Shown in pieces: positions 50,686 through 59,818 of a stretch of 64,000 bases of DNA (the first letter of the stretch is position 1; each line of letters starts with the position of its first letter). The position numbers and the translations under genes are program-made. This stretch comes from Lysinibacillus odysseyi (GTDB lineage: Bacteria; Bacillota; Bacilli; Bacillales_A; Planococcaceae). Under the pieces are notes generated by a model. It was not told the DNA's origin and did not search any database. It saw only the letters and a list, made by a program, of their open reading frames with translations. The DNA lies in assembly GCA_014595895.1 (NCBI GenBank), contig JABUKB010000001.1:1240001-1304000 (forward strand). The letters are read 5' to 3'.

Positions 50686-51462
50686 TTACTTAACAGGCGA
50701 GATTGCAAGGCTAATCTGTTGCGTGCCTTTTTTAGATTTCTTTAACAAATACAATGAATAAATAAAGAAGGCAACTTGGAAAAATAACAAGACACTTAAC
50801 CACTTTATTGAATAATCTGTGCTATGAACGCCAAATTCACCTGTTGCTCCATACTCTACTGCATCTAAAATGAAGTGATATACAATTGCAGGAATTAAGC
50901 TCTTATTAGCTAAAACCATGGCAGTCAAAGCCATGCCCGCAAAAAAAGTCCATCCAAATTGGAAAAGAGCGAATGTTGCATCCCCGCCTACCATTACATT
51001 ACTAAGGTGAGTAGCCCCGAATAAAAATGAAGGGACAATAATGGCTACTGCAGTTCCGAACGGTAAAAGAGCACGCAACAAGATTCCCCTAAATAAAATT
51101 TCCTCATTTACTGCAACACCTACAGCTGCAATAAGCAATAGCGGCACATGCCCCCATGCAGAATTAAAGCCCAATAGGTAGGCAATCGTGAACGGAATAA
51201 TGAGCGCTGGTAACCATACGTAATATTCTTTCATGGAAGATGGTTTTGTTAATCCAATGTCCTTATCAACCTTCACCCACTTCACCGCTAAGAAAGTAAA
51301 AGTTGCATAGACAAGCATGACTACCCAGCCAATGTCCTTTTGAATGGTAAGTTCCGGATTTATGAATTGAATCCCCTTCACCGAAAGCATCCCCATTACA
51401 CTTCTTCCAATCATCACAACAAGAAATAAAACCAAACCATGACGGTATAAAAAATTTCTCAT
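50686..51462 (-). CDS. CPBP-family intramembrane glutamic protease
   Basis: A 258-residue protein with about eight membrane helices. The CAAX/CPBP motifs are complete: Glu120-Glu121 and Arg125 in NEEILFRG, His152 in FGATHLSN, and a further His in YHFILDAV. Such proteases process prenylated proteins in eukaryotes; in bacteria they are linked to bacteriocin immunity or maturation. It is divergent from a two-component system, and the shared upstream region contains phased repeats. Confidence 0.88.
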   Translation of the reverse strand: MRNFLYRHGLVLFLVVMIGRSVMGMLSVKGIQFINPELTIQKDIGWVVMLVYATFTFLAVKWVKVDKDIGLTKPSSMKEYYVWLPALIIPFTIAYLLGFNSAWGHVPLLLIAAVGVAVNEEILFRGILLRALLPFGTAVAIIVPSFLFGATHLSNVMVGGDATFALFQFGWTFFAGMALTAMVLANKSLIPAIVYHFILDAVEYGATGEFGVHSTDYSIKWLSVLLFFQVAFFIYSLYLLKKSKKGTQQISLAISPVK

Positions 51463-51514
51463 TTAAAAACTCCCCTTTTCCCTTTCATTTGTATCCTCAT
51501 TATGGAATAGAAAA

Positions 51515-51568
51515 GGTCATACCTAATAGTGAACTTGGTCATAAGGGGGTCATAAGGGGGTCATAAGA
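51515..51568. promoter_or_regulatory. Phased GGTCATA repeat array between CPBP and sensor-kinase genes
   Basis: GGTCATA occurs at 51515, 51537, 51548 and 51559; the last three are consecutive 11-bp repeats and the first is exactly 22 bp upstream, all in the same helical phase. The position in the divergent promoter region suggests a multi-site binding region for the response regulator encoded next door. Confidence 0.65.
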
Positions 51569-51686
51569 CTTTTATTACTTTTTATGTTCATTCAGCTGAA
51601 CAATCACGCCAAAGCAAAATGAGTGAAAAAGGGAATGGGAAATTTATGTAGAATAACTAAAGAAAAACAGAGTGAAGGAGCTTAGT

Positions 51687-52853
51687 ATGCTACCGATTCA
51701 ACAAGAAACACATTGGGTGTATAAAACTGCGCAAATAACCAGGATTGGTTGGTTTATTATACATTTACTCATTATCATTTTATTTTTATCTTCTATGCCT
51801 TTCTTTTGGCTCATCATGCCATTATTTTTTGCTGCCTTTCTCATTCCTCAATGGACAGGAACAAAGATCAACAGTTTTGGTGTCAGAAACTATCCATTGT
51901 TAGAACTCATTTTTAGTGGACTGTTTTTAATTATAGGCTGCTATTTTTCTAATAATTATTCCTCGTTCTTGGCGTATCCCGCGCTATGTGCCGGTCTTTA
52001 TAGTAAAGAAGGGAAAGAAAGATGGCTTTTGTGGGCTGGATTTTCCATTGTTCCTTTTTTCGCTGTATTGGCAGCCGGATTAGACCGTTTGGGGATGGGC
52101 GTGATAGACGGCTTCTTCTTTTTCGGTATAGGAATGGCGATTGCAAAAGTGCTTGAAGCAGAGAAGAAAACGAAACTGTTGCTTGAAGAAAATAAAAGGC
52201 AAAATCAACTTTTAGAGAAGTATGCCAAGCAGGTTGAAAAAATCACTCTTTTAGAAGAACGCAATCGTCTTGCCAAAGATCTCCATGACACGATTGGCCA
52301 TACATTTACTTCAGTCATTATGGGACTGGATGCAGCATCCTTTTTACAAAAAAATTCACCAGAAAAAGCTCAGGAACAAATTGAACTATTAGGCAGCGTC
52401 ATGAGAAAATCCTTAGGTGAGATTCGAAGTCACATTCATCAGATTTCGCCGAATGACGAAAACGAAGAACTGTCTTCTCAAATAAAGAAAATAGCGACCG
52501 AATTTGCTTTACATACCCAATTGGCAATACATTATGAGCAATTCGAGGCGCAGGATATAAATCTTTCCACACAGGGAACCCTCACGCTGATCCGTTGTCT
52601 GCAGGAGGCTTTAACAAATGCAGTGCGTCATGGAGGCGCGAATAAAATAACGGTTACATTAAAAGGAGATGCCTCTACTGTATTTCTAACGATTAAAGAT
52701 AATGGGATTGGGACCAGTGATATCAAATTTGGATTTGGTCTGAATAGCATGAAGGACAGATTGGAATCTCTTCAAGGCGGGATGAACATAGAATCAAAGG
52801 TAAATGAAGGAACAGTTGTGTGCTGCTTTTTACCAGTTACAGTGCGAGTTTAG
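51687..52853 (+). CDS. NarL-type sensor histidine kinase
   Basis: A 388-residue kinase. ATG 51687 has AAGGAG eight bases upstream and is preferred to 51672. Five or six membrane helices fill residues 17-155 with no large outer domain; a coiled linker leads to HisKA_3 with the phospho-accepting His200 in RLAKDLHDTIGH. The HATPase domain has ALTNAVRHGG (N box) and IKDNGIGTSD (G1). It should phosphorylate the response regulator encoded 15 bp downstream. The membrane-embedded sensor is typical of kinases sensing the envelope. Confidence 0.92.
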   Translation: MLPIQQETHWVYKTAQITRIGWFIIHLLIIILFLSSMPFFWLIMPLFFAAFLIPQWTGTKINSFGVRNYPLLELIFSGLFLIIGCYFSNNYSSFLAYPALCAGLYSKEGKERWLLWAGFSIVPFFAVLAAGLDRLGMGVIDGFFFFGIGMAIAKVLEAEKKTKLLLEENKRQNQLLEKYAKQVEKITLLEERNRLAKDLHDTIGHTFTSVIMGLDAASFLQKNSPEKAQEQIELLGSVMRKSLGEIRSHIHQISPNDENEELSSQIKKIATEFALHTQLAIHYEQFEAQDINLSTQGTLTLIRCLQEALTNAVRHGGANKITVTLKGDASTVFLTIKDNGIGTSDIKFGFGLNSMKDRLESLQGGMNIESKVNEGTVVCCFLPVTVRV

Positions 52854-52868
52854 AGGGGATGGAACAAG

Positions 52869-53525
52869 ATGATAAAAGTATTAATTGTAGATGATCAAGA
52901 ACTTATTTGTGCAAGTCTTTCTATTGTATTAGGAGGCGAAACAGATTTTGAAATCGTCGGAACAGCTGAGGATGGAAAAAAAGCCATTGAATTAACAAAA
53001 GCGCTTTCTCCTGATGTTGTATTAATGGATATCAATATGCCGCTGATGAATGGCGTAGAATCCACACGCCAAATTATAAATGAATTTCCGAACATGAAAG
53101 TGATGATTTTAACTACCTTTGAGGAATTAGATTATGTGAAGGATGCATTGGCGGCTGGCGCTGTGGGATATTTATTAAAAGCAATCCACCCCCATGAACT
53201 TGCAGCTGGCATCCGGTCTGTCTACCATGGCGGAACCCTGATTACCCAGGAAATTGCCAAACGGTTAATCGGAGAATGGGTGAATCCATCAAATCCCCAA
53301 ACAGAGGAGAAAAGTATAAAAAATAACTTTGGGCTTACAGAAAGAGAGAAGGAAATATTAGAACAGCTTTCGAATGGGGCTACCAATCGTGAAATTGCTC
53401 GTAAGCTTTTCCTGACAGAAGGAACCGTTAAAAATTATATTTCCAGTATTTATTCCAAATTAGAAGTAACAGGCAGGCATAAGGCTGTCTTTAAGGCAAA
53501 GGAAGAAGGAATTATTAATCCTTGA
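52869..53525 (+). CDS. NarL/LuxR-type response regulator
   Basis: A 218-residue regulator: receiver domain with acidic pocket VDDQ (8-9), phospho-acceptor Asp54 in VLMDINMP, and Lys104-type switch in YLLKAIHP; then a LuxR-type HTH (LTEREKEILEQLSNGATNREIARKLFLTEGTVKNYI, about 155-190). Partner of the upstream kinase. Likely targets: its own operon and the CPBP gene via the phased repeats. Confidence 0.93.
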   Translation: MIKVLIVDDQELICASLSIVLGGETDFEIVGTAEDGKKAIELTKALSPDVVLMDINMPLMNGVESTRQIINEFPNMKVMILTTFEELDYVKDALAAGAVGYLLKAIHPHELAAGIRSVYHGGTLITQEIAKRLIGEWVNPSNPQTEEKSIKNNFGLTEREKEILEQLSNGATNREIARKLFLTEGTVKNYISSIYSKLEVTGRHKAVFKAKEEGIINP

Positions 53526-53581
53526 AATAGTGTTGCTGTAGTACTCGAAGCTTTTACTCCTTTCTAACTTTAAACAAAAAA

Positions 53582-53623
53582 GACTATATCAAGCTCGAAC
53601 ATTATCCGAGTTTGATATAGTCT
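53582..53623. terminator. Bidirectional terminator between response regulator and EamA genes
   Basis: GACTATATCAAGCTCG pairs with CGAGTTTGATATAGTC (one G-U) around a 9-nt loop between convergent genes. Confidence 0.88.
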
Positions 53624-53630
53624 AAGCCGT

Positions 53631-54575
53631 TTACCCCTCTTCTTGCGGGTTGAGCACTTGATCCTTTATTGGGTGTTTCTTTAAAGGTTTCCTGAATCGA
53701 GGACGATTCGTACCAAGTTCATTCAATACAATAGCAAGCAGGATAATGGCGATTCCTATCCACTGAACCGCCGTTACCTTTTCGGATAAAATAATGCTTG
53801 CCGATAAGATGGCGATCGGTAATTCAATGGACGTCAATATATTGGCCAATCCTCCTGAAATCAACGGTGCACCTACCGCGAAAAATAGCGGCGGAAGGAA
53901 TGCTCCGAATAACGAAACACCTGCAGCCGTAATGAACAGGTTCTCCTCCAGTGGCAGTACAGTCGGGACATCCCGTATAAATATGATAAATACTAACATA
54001 GTTGATCCTGTTACCATTAAAGAAGTACGAGTCAATGGATGGACATTGACAGCAATCTTTCCGCTGAAAAAGATAAATGCTGCATAAGTAAATGCAGATA
54101 GAATGCCCAAAATGAAGCCTTTCACTGGCAGCCCCTGCATGTCTCCATTTAAAATATTAGAAGCAAAAAATACGCCTATTAAAATTAAAACGATGGACAA
54201 GATCGTTACAGGCGCGGGTTTTATTTTGCTAAATATCCATTCTAAAATAATGCCTATCCACACGAATTGAAACATTAAAATGATTGCCAACGAAGCAGGT
54301 AGATATTGCATGGCCCCATAGTAAAAAATACTTGTTAAACCGACAAAACAGCCGGTAAGCATGATTGGGACAATATTCTTTTTAGTAAGACCTTTGAAGC
54401 CGGTACCTTTAATTAAAGTGAAAGACCATAATAAGACAAAAGAAATTACCATTTGCACAATATTAATTTGACCAAGTGAGTAGCCATGACTAAACCCTAA
54501 TTTCGCAAAGATCGGTGTAAAGCCAAAACACCCCGCGCCCAACAATACAAATAAAATTCCTTTATTTGATTTCAT
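53631..54575 (-). CDS. EamA-family (DMT) transporter
   Basis: A 314-residue protein with ten membrane helices in two homologous halves, each an EamA domain (first half from FVLLGAGCFGFTPIFAKLGF; second from PVKGFILGILSAFTYAAFIF). It ends with a basic tail. Drug/metabolite-transporter members export amino acids, nucleosides or metabolites. Substrate unknown. Confidence 0.9.
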   Translation of the reverse strand: MKSNKGILFVLLGAGCFGFTPIFAKLGFSHGYSLGQINIVQMVISFVLLWSFTLIKGTGFKGLTKKNIVPIMLTGCFVGLTSIFYYGAMQYLPASLAIILMFQFVWIGIILEWIFSKIKPAPVTILSIVLILIGVFFASNILNGDMQGLPVKGFILGILSAFTYAAFIFFSGKIAVNVHPLTRTSLMVTGSTMLVFIIFIRDVPTVLPLEENLFITAAGVSLFGAFLPPLFFAVGAPLISGGLANILTSIELPIAILSASIILSEKVTAVQWIGIAIILLAIVLNELGTNRPRFRKPLKKHPIKDQVLNPQEEG

Positions 54576-54903
54576 TTTATTAGACCTCCCATGTTGCTTA
54601 AAATCACTACACTATAATAGCATAAAATAGCTAGAATGGGCTGTCTTTATATAAAATGTTGGGATGGTTTGAAAGGAAGATTTACATGAGTCAAAGTAGT
54701 TCTTGTGATAAGGCAGATTTTATTACATTTACCTCGCATTAATAGGTAGTAAGGCTTACCGTTTTATTGACACACCAAAAAATCTGCTCAGGGTAGTGTT
54801 TGAGCAGACTTGATTGATGTTGAGGTATCTATTTAATCATCTATTAAGAGTTTTCTATAAAACACTTGGTGAAAGATAGTGGAAATACTTCAGCAGATAT
54901 CAC
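54576..54903. other. Intergenic region with a terminator and a minimal ORF
   Basis: At 54686-54742 an 18-codon frame (MSQSSSCDKADFITFTSH) has an AAGGAAG site; it is too short to judge and may be a remnant. TCTGCTCA (54783-54790) with TGAGCAGA (54801-54808) forms a perfect 8-bp hairpin with a T run on the minus strand, a terminator for the ABC operon. Nothing else is seen. Confidence 0.5.
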
Positions 54904-56040
54904 CTATGCAATATCCCTTTTTCCTTCTCTCCTCCAAACAAACCCTGCAACAAGGATAGTTACAACAGCAAAAATAGTGAGAACACTCGGCACAAATGCT
55001 TGCGCATACCATATGTTGATTAAATTATTGATTATTACAGTTGCCCCGCCTGCAATCATCACAAACATTATGACAATCTGTACAGCAATTAATACAATCG
55101 TATTTGGTACAAGACTTGAAATGGCCATTGTTAGAATACTGAGTAATACAGACATACCAAAAATGACTGCAATGGAAAGGGTTATATACTGCAGGAATGT
55201 TATATCATACCAAAAGTAGTCCCATCCAAATGTATATAATGGTAAATCGAAATGGGAAGATGTATCATTCGTCGCGTAAAGCGTCATATACAAAATTAAC
55301 AGAATAGATGCAATCAGTATGCTACTTACCAAGCCCGCAAGCCATTTTGTACGGTACACACTACGCCCCTTTTTTGAACTATATTGCAACGGTACAACAC
55401 CAGCATTGACATCTCGTAAAAAAATGGGTGAAATCAGAATAGCAACACTTAAGAAAATCACAATTGCCATCGATGTTTTATATGACTTAAAATTGCTCGT
55501 AACTGTATCCGTATAGACTGCAAATTTCTCTTCTTCAAGAAGCTGTTCATATCGCTTTTTCTGTGCTGGTGTTGCGCCTTTCATGTTTGCGACCAACGCT
55601 TTCTCTTTATGCTGATACCGTTCTAAATACCCTTCATAAGCTTGAAGCACCCAAGGGAAATCTTCTTCACTATTAAAGAACATTTCATCATGGTACGCCA
55701 TTTTCTCTTCATTGCCATAATCAAAGTCACGAAAATTTTCGTAACTGTCCATTTCAACGGCAATCGCCTTCGGATCATTCGCTAAAAAGGCATCTGCTTT
55801 CGCTACCTCTTCTTCATAGGTTGCCTGTAAGTCTAAAAATTCTTCCTCATCCATTGTGGCTCCATATTTTGAAATGATGTGTTGTTCAATTTTAAAATCA
55901 TCTCCAGCCGGACGTCCATTCGGAAAATATTCTAAATCAAATTCTAATAATACTTTGAACATTAGTAGATTTACTAATAGCACAAGTAAAATTAATTTCC
56001 AAGAAAATATTTTTTTCATTTCATACAAAAATAACCGCAC
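54904..56040 (-). CDS. ABC-2 permease B of ECF operon 2
   Basis: A 378-residue permease. The frame is open to 56100 but would overlap the preceding gene by 59 bp; GTG 56040, immediately after that gene's stop, gives MRLFLYEMKKIFSWKL, matching the N-terminus of the preceding paralogous permease. One N-terminal helix, a large outer loop of about 140 residues, then five helices. It is the last gene of the operon. Confidence 0.8.
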   Translation of the reverse strand: MRLFLYEMKKIFSWKLILLVLLVNLLMFKVLLEFDLEYFPNGRPAGDDFKIEQHIISKYGATMDEEEFLDLQATYEEEVAKADAFLANDPKAIAVEMDSYENFRDFDYGNEEKMAYHDEMFFNSEEDFPWVLQAYEGYLERYQHKEKALVANMKGATPAQKKRYEQLLEEEKFAVYTDTVTSNFKSYKTSMAIVIFLSVAILISPIFLRDVNAGVVPLQYSSKKGRSVYRTKWLAGLVSSILIASILLILYMTLYATNDTSSHFDLPLYTFGWDYFWYDITFLQYITLSIAVIFGMSVLLSILTMAISSLVPNTIVLIAVQIVIMFVMIAGGATVIINNLINIWYAQAFVPSVLTIFAVVTILVAGFVWRREGKRDIA

Positions 56041-56041
56041 C

Positions 56042-57268
56042 CTAAACCACATCCTTAACATTAAAATGGCGAATAGCACCAATTGTGCCCGCACTAGCAA
56101 TCAAAAGCCATAAAAGCAGTGTTGAAAACTCGTGGTACTGCATCATCATAAATGATGTACCACCATTAAAAAATTGGTGCGGATTTAAAAGCAGCAACGT
56201 GACATTATAATGCATCATCCACTGCAATGTGCTATTTGGGAAGTAAGTTGGCATTACATACATTGCCAAGAGTAATAACACGCTAAGCAGCCATGTAAAA
56301 TAACTATTTTTCACAAAAACACTAATCGTAAATGTAAGCAACATAACAATGATTAGTACAAATGTCAAAATAACAACTGCTAATAATAAGTACTGCCATA
56401 GTGATATAGACCACCAAGTAATATATGGAAATGTGTATTCCCAATTCATGCCACTGCTAATATCAATTTGCCACATAGTCGAGTAATCATACACGGTAAA
56501 ATACGTCCCAAGTGTGACACCGAATAAAACCGCAATTACCATCAAGCTACAAACTAAACTAGCGAACCCCTTATACCAAATAAGTTTGCGTCCTTTTTTC
56601 GTCGCATACGTTACGAGCTGCGTTCGATGTTCAAATTCATAATTGGCAATAAGTGCTGTCAGCAGTGCGATTATTAACACGCCTTCAAAAGCCAACGTTT
56701 TCATATGTGAGCGAAATAGCTTGCTATGCATACCGTACTCTCCTAAGAAAAACCACTGTTTGTATTCATTCGTCTCAACTATTTCATCAAAACGTGCATG
56801 CCAATTATCAAATTCATTCGCCATCTTTTGTTCTAGCCAACTCGGCATCGTTTGTGCATTCAAAAAATCTTGTTTCAATTTAGCAATATCAATCGCTGTA
56901 TAGCGTGCTTCTAATTCTTTTGCCGCTTGGACATATGTATATAACAAGCTAATATGATCGATTTGATGTTGCTCTTCTGAACTGGCATGGTCATATATTT
57001 CATATGTCATTTCTTCAAGAAATGCTTGTGTGCTGGTGCCACCAAGCTCTATCACCAATTGGTTGATATCCCGCTCCATAGTTTGAAGTATGTCATCATT
57101 AAAGGATGGACCGTATGTTTCGATAATTTTATTAACGACCTGCAATTCTTCTCTGTTATATGAGTCACTCCATATTGAAAACAGGTTAAAACCAATCATC
57201 AATAGCAACAAAATTAAAAATACGGGCGATAATAAAACCTTCCTCATTTCAAGCCATGTAATATACAC
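56042..57268 (-). CDS. ABC-2 permease A of ECF operon 2
   Basis: A 408-residue permease. GTG 57268 follows AAAGGG by seven bases and the ATPase stop by a few, giving MYITWLEMRKVLLSPVF. Topology as in permease B: an N-terminal helix, a roughly 170-residue extracytoplasmic loop, then five to six helices. The two permeases are paralogues and would form a heterodimeric channel with the ATPase encoded upstream. Confidence 0.82.
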   Translation of the reverse strand: MYITWLEMRKVLLSPVFLILLLLMIGFNLFSIWSDSYNREELQVVNKIIETYGPSFNDDILQTMERDINQLVIELGGTSTQAFLEEMTYEIYDHASSEEQHQIDHISLLYTYVQAAKELEARYTAIDIAKLKQDFLNAQTMPSWLEQKMANEFDNWHARFDEIVETNEYKQWFFLGEYGMHSKLFRSHMKTLAFEGVLIIALLTALIANYEFEHRTQLVTYATKKGRKLIWYKGFASLVCSLMVIAVLFGVTLGTYFTVYDYSTMWQIDISSGMNWEYTFPYITWWSISLWQYLLLAVVILTFVLIIVMLLTFTISVFVKNSYFTWLLSVLLLLAMYVMPTYFPNSTLQWMMHYNVTLLLLNPHQFFNGGTSFMMMQYHEFSTLLLWLLIASAGTIGAIRHFNVKDVV

Positions 57269-57272
57269 CCGA

Positions 57273-58142
57273 TCACCCTTTCTGCTCATCAGCGTAGGCT
57301 ACTAAAAACACATCCTCTAATTGCGGTGATACCTGTTTCCAATCGCTTTTGGGTGTTTGTTCGGTGAAAAATCGCACGAGCATTTGACCAGTTTCCTGTT
57401 TTTCCGCGAGTGTCAAATAGTCCTTTCGAAAATCGTTGAAAGCATGAAATGACATTGCTGTTTCAAATATTTTGCCATCGAGTGTATGACAAATTGTCGC
57501 TGGATTTGCCTTATATAATAGCTCTTTATTTTTTAACATCACAATTTCATTCGCAATCGATTCAATATCTGACACAACGTGCGTTGATAAAAGTATCGTT
57601 TTGTCTCTCCCAAGTTCCGTTAGTAAATGGCGGAAGCGGGCACGTTCTTTTGGATCTAGTCCTGCCGTCGGTTCATCTAAAATTAAAACTTTCGGATCAG
57701 AAAGGAGTGCCTGTGCAATGCCGACGCGCTGTATCATCCCACCGGAAAACTTACGCATTTTTTTATTTTTTACATCAGCCAGTGCAACGCATTCCAGTAC
57801 CTCATCAATTCTTTCCTCCACCACTCGTTTATCCATGCCCTTCAATGCCGCTAAATAGCGTAAATATTGCTTAGGAGAATGGTGCTTGTAATAACCGAAA
57901 TGTTGCGGTAAATAACCGATTTGTTCCCGGTATTTCTCTCCAAGTGTAGCAATTGGTTGATCATTATAAAAAATCGTACCAGTTGTTGGCGCTGCTAACG
58001 TGACAAGCATTTTAATGAGCGTTGTTTTCCCAGCTCCATTTGGTGCAAGCAGCCCATAAATACCATTGTCAAATTGCAAATGTATATTTGTCAGTGCCGT
58101 AAAATCCCCGTAGTTTTTACCGATATTTTCAAGCTTTAACAT
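57273..58142 (-). CDS. ABC transporter ATP-binding protein of ECF operon 2
   Basis: A 289-residue ATPase: ATG 58142 after GGAGGGG. Walker A is LLAPNGAGKTT (with Ala-Pro instead of Gly-Pro), signature KFSGGMIQRVGIAQ, Walker B VLILDEPTAGLDP, switch His in LLSTHVV. Its BcrA/NatA-like form is typical of exporters for antibiotics or sodium. It overlaps the preceding membrane-protein gene by seven bases. Confidence 0.93.
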   Translation of the reverse strand: MLKLENIGKNYGDFTALTNIHLQFDNGIYGLLAPNGAGKTTLIKMLVTLAAPTTGTIFYNDQPIATLGEKYREQIGYLPQHFGYYKHHSPKQYLRYLAALKGMDKRVVEERIDEVLECVALADVKNKKMRKFSGGMIQRVGIAQALLSDPKVLILDEPTAGLDPKERARFRHLLTELGRDKTILLSTHVVSDIESIANEIVMLKNKELLYKANPATICHTLDGKIFETAMSFHAFNDFRKDYLTLAEKQETGQMLVRFFTEQTPKSDWKQVSPQLEDVFLVAYADEQKG

Positions 58143-58891
58143 AGCCAAATCCCCTCCTGTTTTCGTAAATACATTTGCTTAAATGCCGAGAAAAATAGCC
58201 CGATTAATAAGATAATCAAAATGGTGTATACAACGATTGGCAGCTGTATCAATAACTGTATATAATACGTATTTGCAAAAATAATCAGTAAGCTATTTGT
58301 GAAAATCCAACCCATTACATAGGCAATTATCTTACGTGCCACTTGACCCGACTTCATAATAGTAAGTAACCCGGTTGCAAATACAAATAAGCCTGTTAGT
58401 GACAATAGCCATAAACGGAAAAACTCTATTTCTAGCATAAATGACAGCCACACCGAAAAGCTTGTATTGCATAAAATTGCGAAACTACTGAACAGCAGCA
58501 TACGTATACCGATTACCTGAAACATGGTATATTTCGTCGTCATTTCTAATTCATATGTGTGATTTTCTTTTTTGTCATAGAAGCTATATAAGGATAAACT
58601 CGCAAATATAAATGGTGACAGCATAAACAGCAAAGCAAAATAGGTAGGTGTTACAGCAGCTTCATTGCTTAACGTCAACCAAACAAATAAAAGAATGATT
58701 GAAACAGCTATGAATGTAAAAATCCATTCATTCCGGTTTGGCAACAGATTGAACCATCCCAATTGGCTTTGAAGTGTTTGTAATTGGCTAAAAAATGACT
58801 TTTGTTCGGGCAAGCCACGTTTTACAATGAAGTCGATTTGACTCTCGATTTCCTCATCTGTCGGATACGGGATATGATTGTACTTTGTCAT
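58136..58891 (-). CDS. Membrane protein next to ECF sigma factor 2 (possible anti-sigma)
   Basis: A 251-residue protein with a cytoplasmic N-terminus of about 55 residues (MTKYNHIPYPTDEEIESQID...) and six membrane helices. Its start overlaps the sigma factor's stop by four bases. The cytoplasmic segment followed by a membrane part suggests an anti-sigma factor; no zinc motif is present and the family is unrecognised. Confidence 0.7.
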   Translation of the reverse strand: MTKYNHIPYPTDEEIESQIDFIVKRGLPEQKSFFSQLQTLQSQLGWFNLLPNRNEWIFTFIAVSIILLFVWLTLSNEAAVTPTYFALLFMLSPFIFASLSLYSFYDKKENHTYELEMTTKYTMFQVIGIRMLLFSSFAILCNTSFSVWLSFMLEIEFFRLWLLSLTGLFVFATGLLTIMKSGQVARKIIAYVMGWIFTNSLLIIFANTYYIQLLIQLPIVVYTILIILLIGLFFSAFKQMYLRKQEGIWLC

Positions 58892-59442
58892 CTAACATTC
58901 ACCTCCAATTCTAGCTTTAATTTTTTGATGGATTTGTAGTACTTTGTTTTTACGGTAGATAACGGTATTTGCAATTTTTCTGCAAGCTCAAAGAATGTCA
59001 ACTCCTCTATAAGTTTTCCCGCCAATATTTGGCGTTCATGCTCTTCGAAAGTTGTTAGCACTTGCTGAATTTCCTCTACCTGTTGTTTTTGTAACATCTG
59101 CTGCAGCACTTCATCCCCACCTTCAAGCTCCATGTCCTCCACAAAATCTGTTTGCACCCTCGTTTGAAAAGCCTTTGACCTGAAGTAGTCTGTGCAATGA
59201 TTACCTGCAATTTGATAAAGCCACGTGCGGAAAGAAGCTTTCTGTCCATCAAAATGACTAATCGATTGTAGGGTGCGTATAAAAATTTCCTGCGTCAAAT
59301 CCATTGCTAGTTGTTGATCGAACACTTGCTTGTATGTATAGGCAAATATTTCTTTATAGTATTTATGAACAAGCTTGTTGGCACTATCTTCATGCCCTTC
59401 CTGCTGGACACGTCGAATCCATCGTTTTTCCAGGTCAAACAC
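58888..59442 (-). CDS. ECF RNA polymerase sigma factor 2
   Basis: A 184-residue group 4 sigma factor. I use GTG 59442, nine bases after AAGGA (MFDLEKRWIRRVQQEG); the ATG at 59466 lies too close upstream of that site. Region 2 includes QLAMDLTQEIFIRTLQSI and FRTWLYQIAGNHCTDYFR; region 4 includes ELTFFELAEKLQIPLSTVKTKYYKSIKKL. It heads a five-gene operon with an ABC exporter, which it probably controls. Confidence 0.9.
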   Translation of the reverse strand: MFDLEKRWIRRVQQEGHEDSANKLVHKYYKEIFAYTYKQVFDQQLAMDLTQEIFIRTLQSISHFDGQKASFRTWLYQIAGNHCTDYFRSKAFQTRVQTDFVEDMELEGGDEVLQQMLQKQQVEEIQQVLTTFEEHERQILAGKLIEELTFFELAEKLQIPLSTVKTKYYKSIKKLKLELEVNVR

Positions 59443-59527
59443 ATCATCACTTCCTTCTTCATACATATATTCGTAAAGAAAAACTAAAAAGTTTTAATAA
59501 TTGTAAAATAATTTATATTTTACATGA

Positions 59528-59653
59528 AAAAATATTGGGAAGTTGTTTAATGATGGTGAAAGTGCTTCATATATTGCAAAGGAGCATGATACTAGACATA
59601 GCACGGTTTATAACATTTTAAAAAGAAAATGGAACTGCTCAATGATTGCATAA
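59528..59653 (+). pseudogene. Remnant of a helix-turn-helix (resolvase/transposase-like) gene
   Basis: A 41-codon open stretch without start codon. Its peptide (NDGESASYIAKEHDTRHSTV, then YNILKRKW) has the layout of the C-terminal HTH of resolvases or IS-type transposases: G-x-S..IA......-STVY-x-L. An in-frame stop lies just upstream at 59525, so only the tail survives. Confidence 0.4.
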
Positions 59654-59667
59654 TCAATAAGCAGTTC
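59631..59667. terminator. Hairpin overlapping the HTH remnant
   Basis: GGAACTGCT pairs with AGCAGTTCC around an inner GATTG/CAATC-type arm. It is about 150 bp downstream of the gene ending at 59819 on the minus strand. Confidence 0.5.
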
Positions 59668-59818
59668 CTATAAATATTCCCGAAATTTTATAAAGGTTTC
59701 TTCATGTAAATACATAGAGATAAGCCTTATTTTCTTCATATTTCTCCGCCCTTAAAGCTTTGCGAACCTTTCTGTTTTCCTCTACCGCAATTACATTATC
59801 TGTATGGATTCTTTCAAC

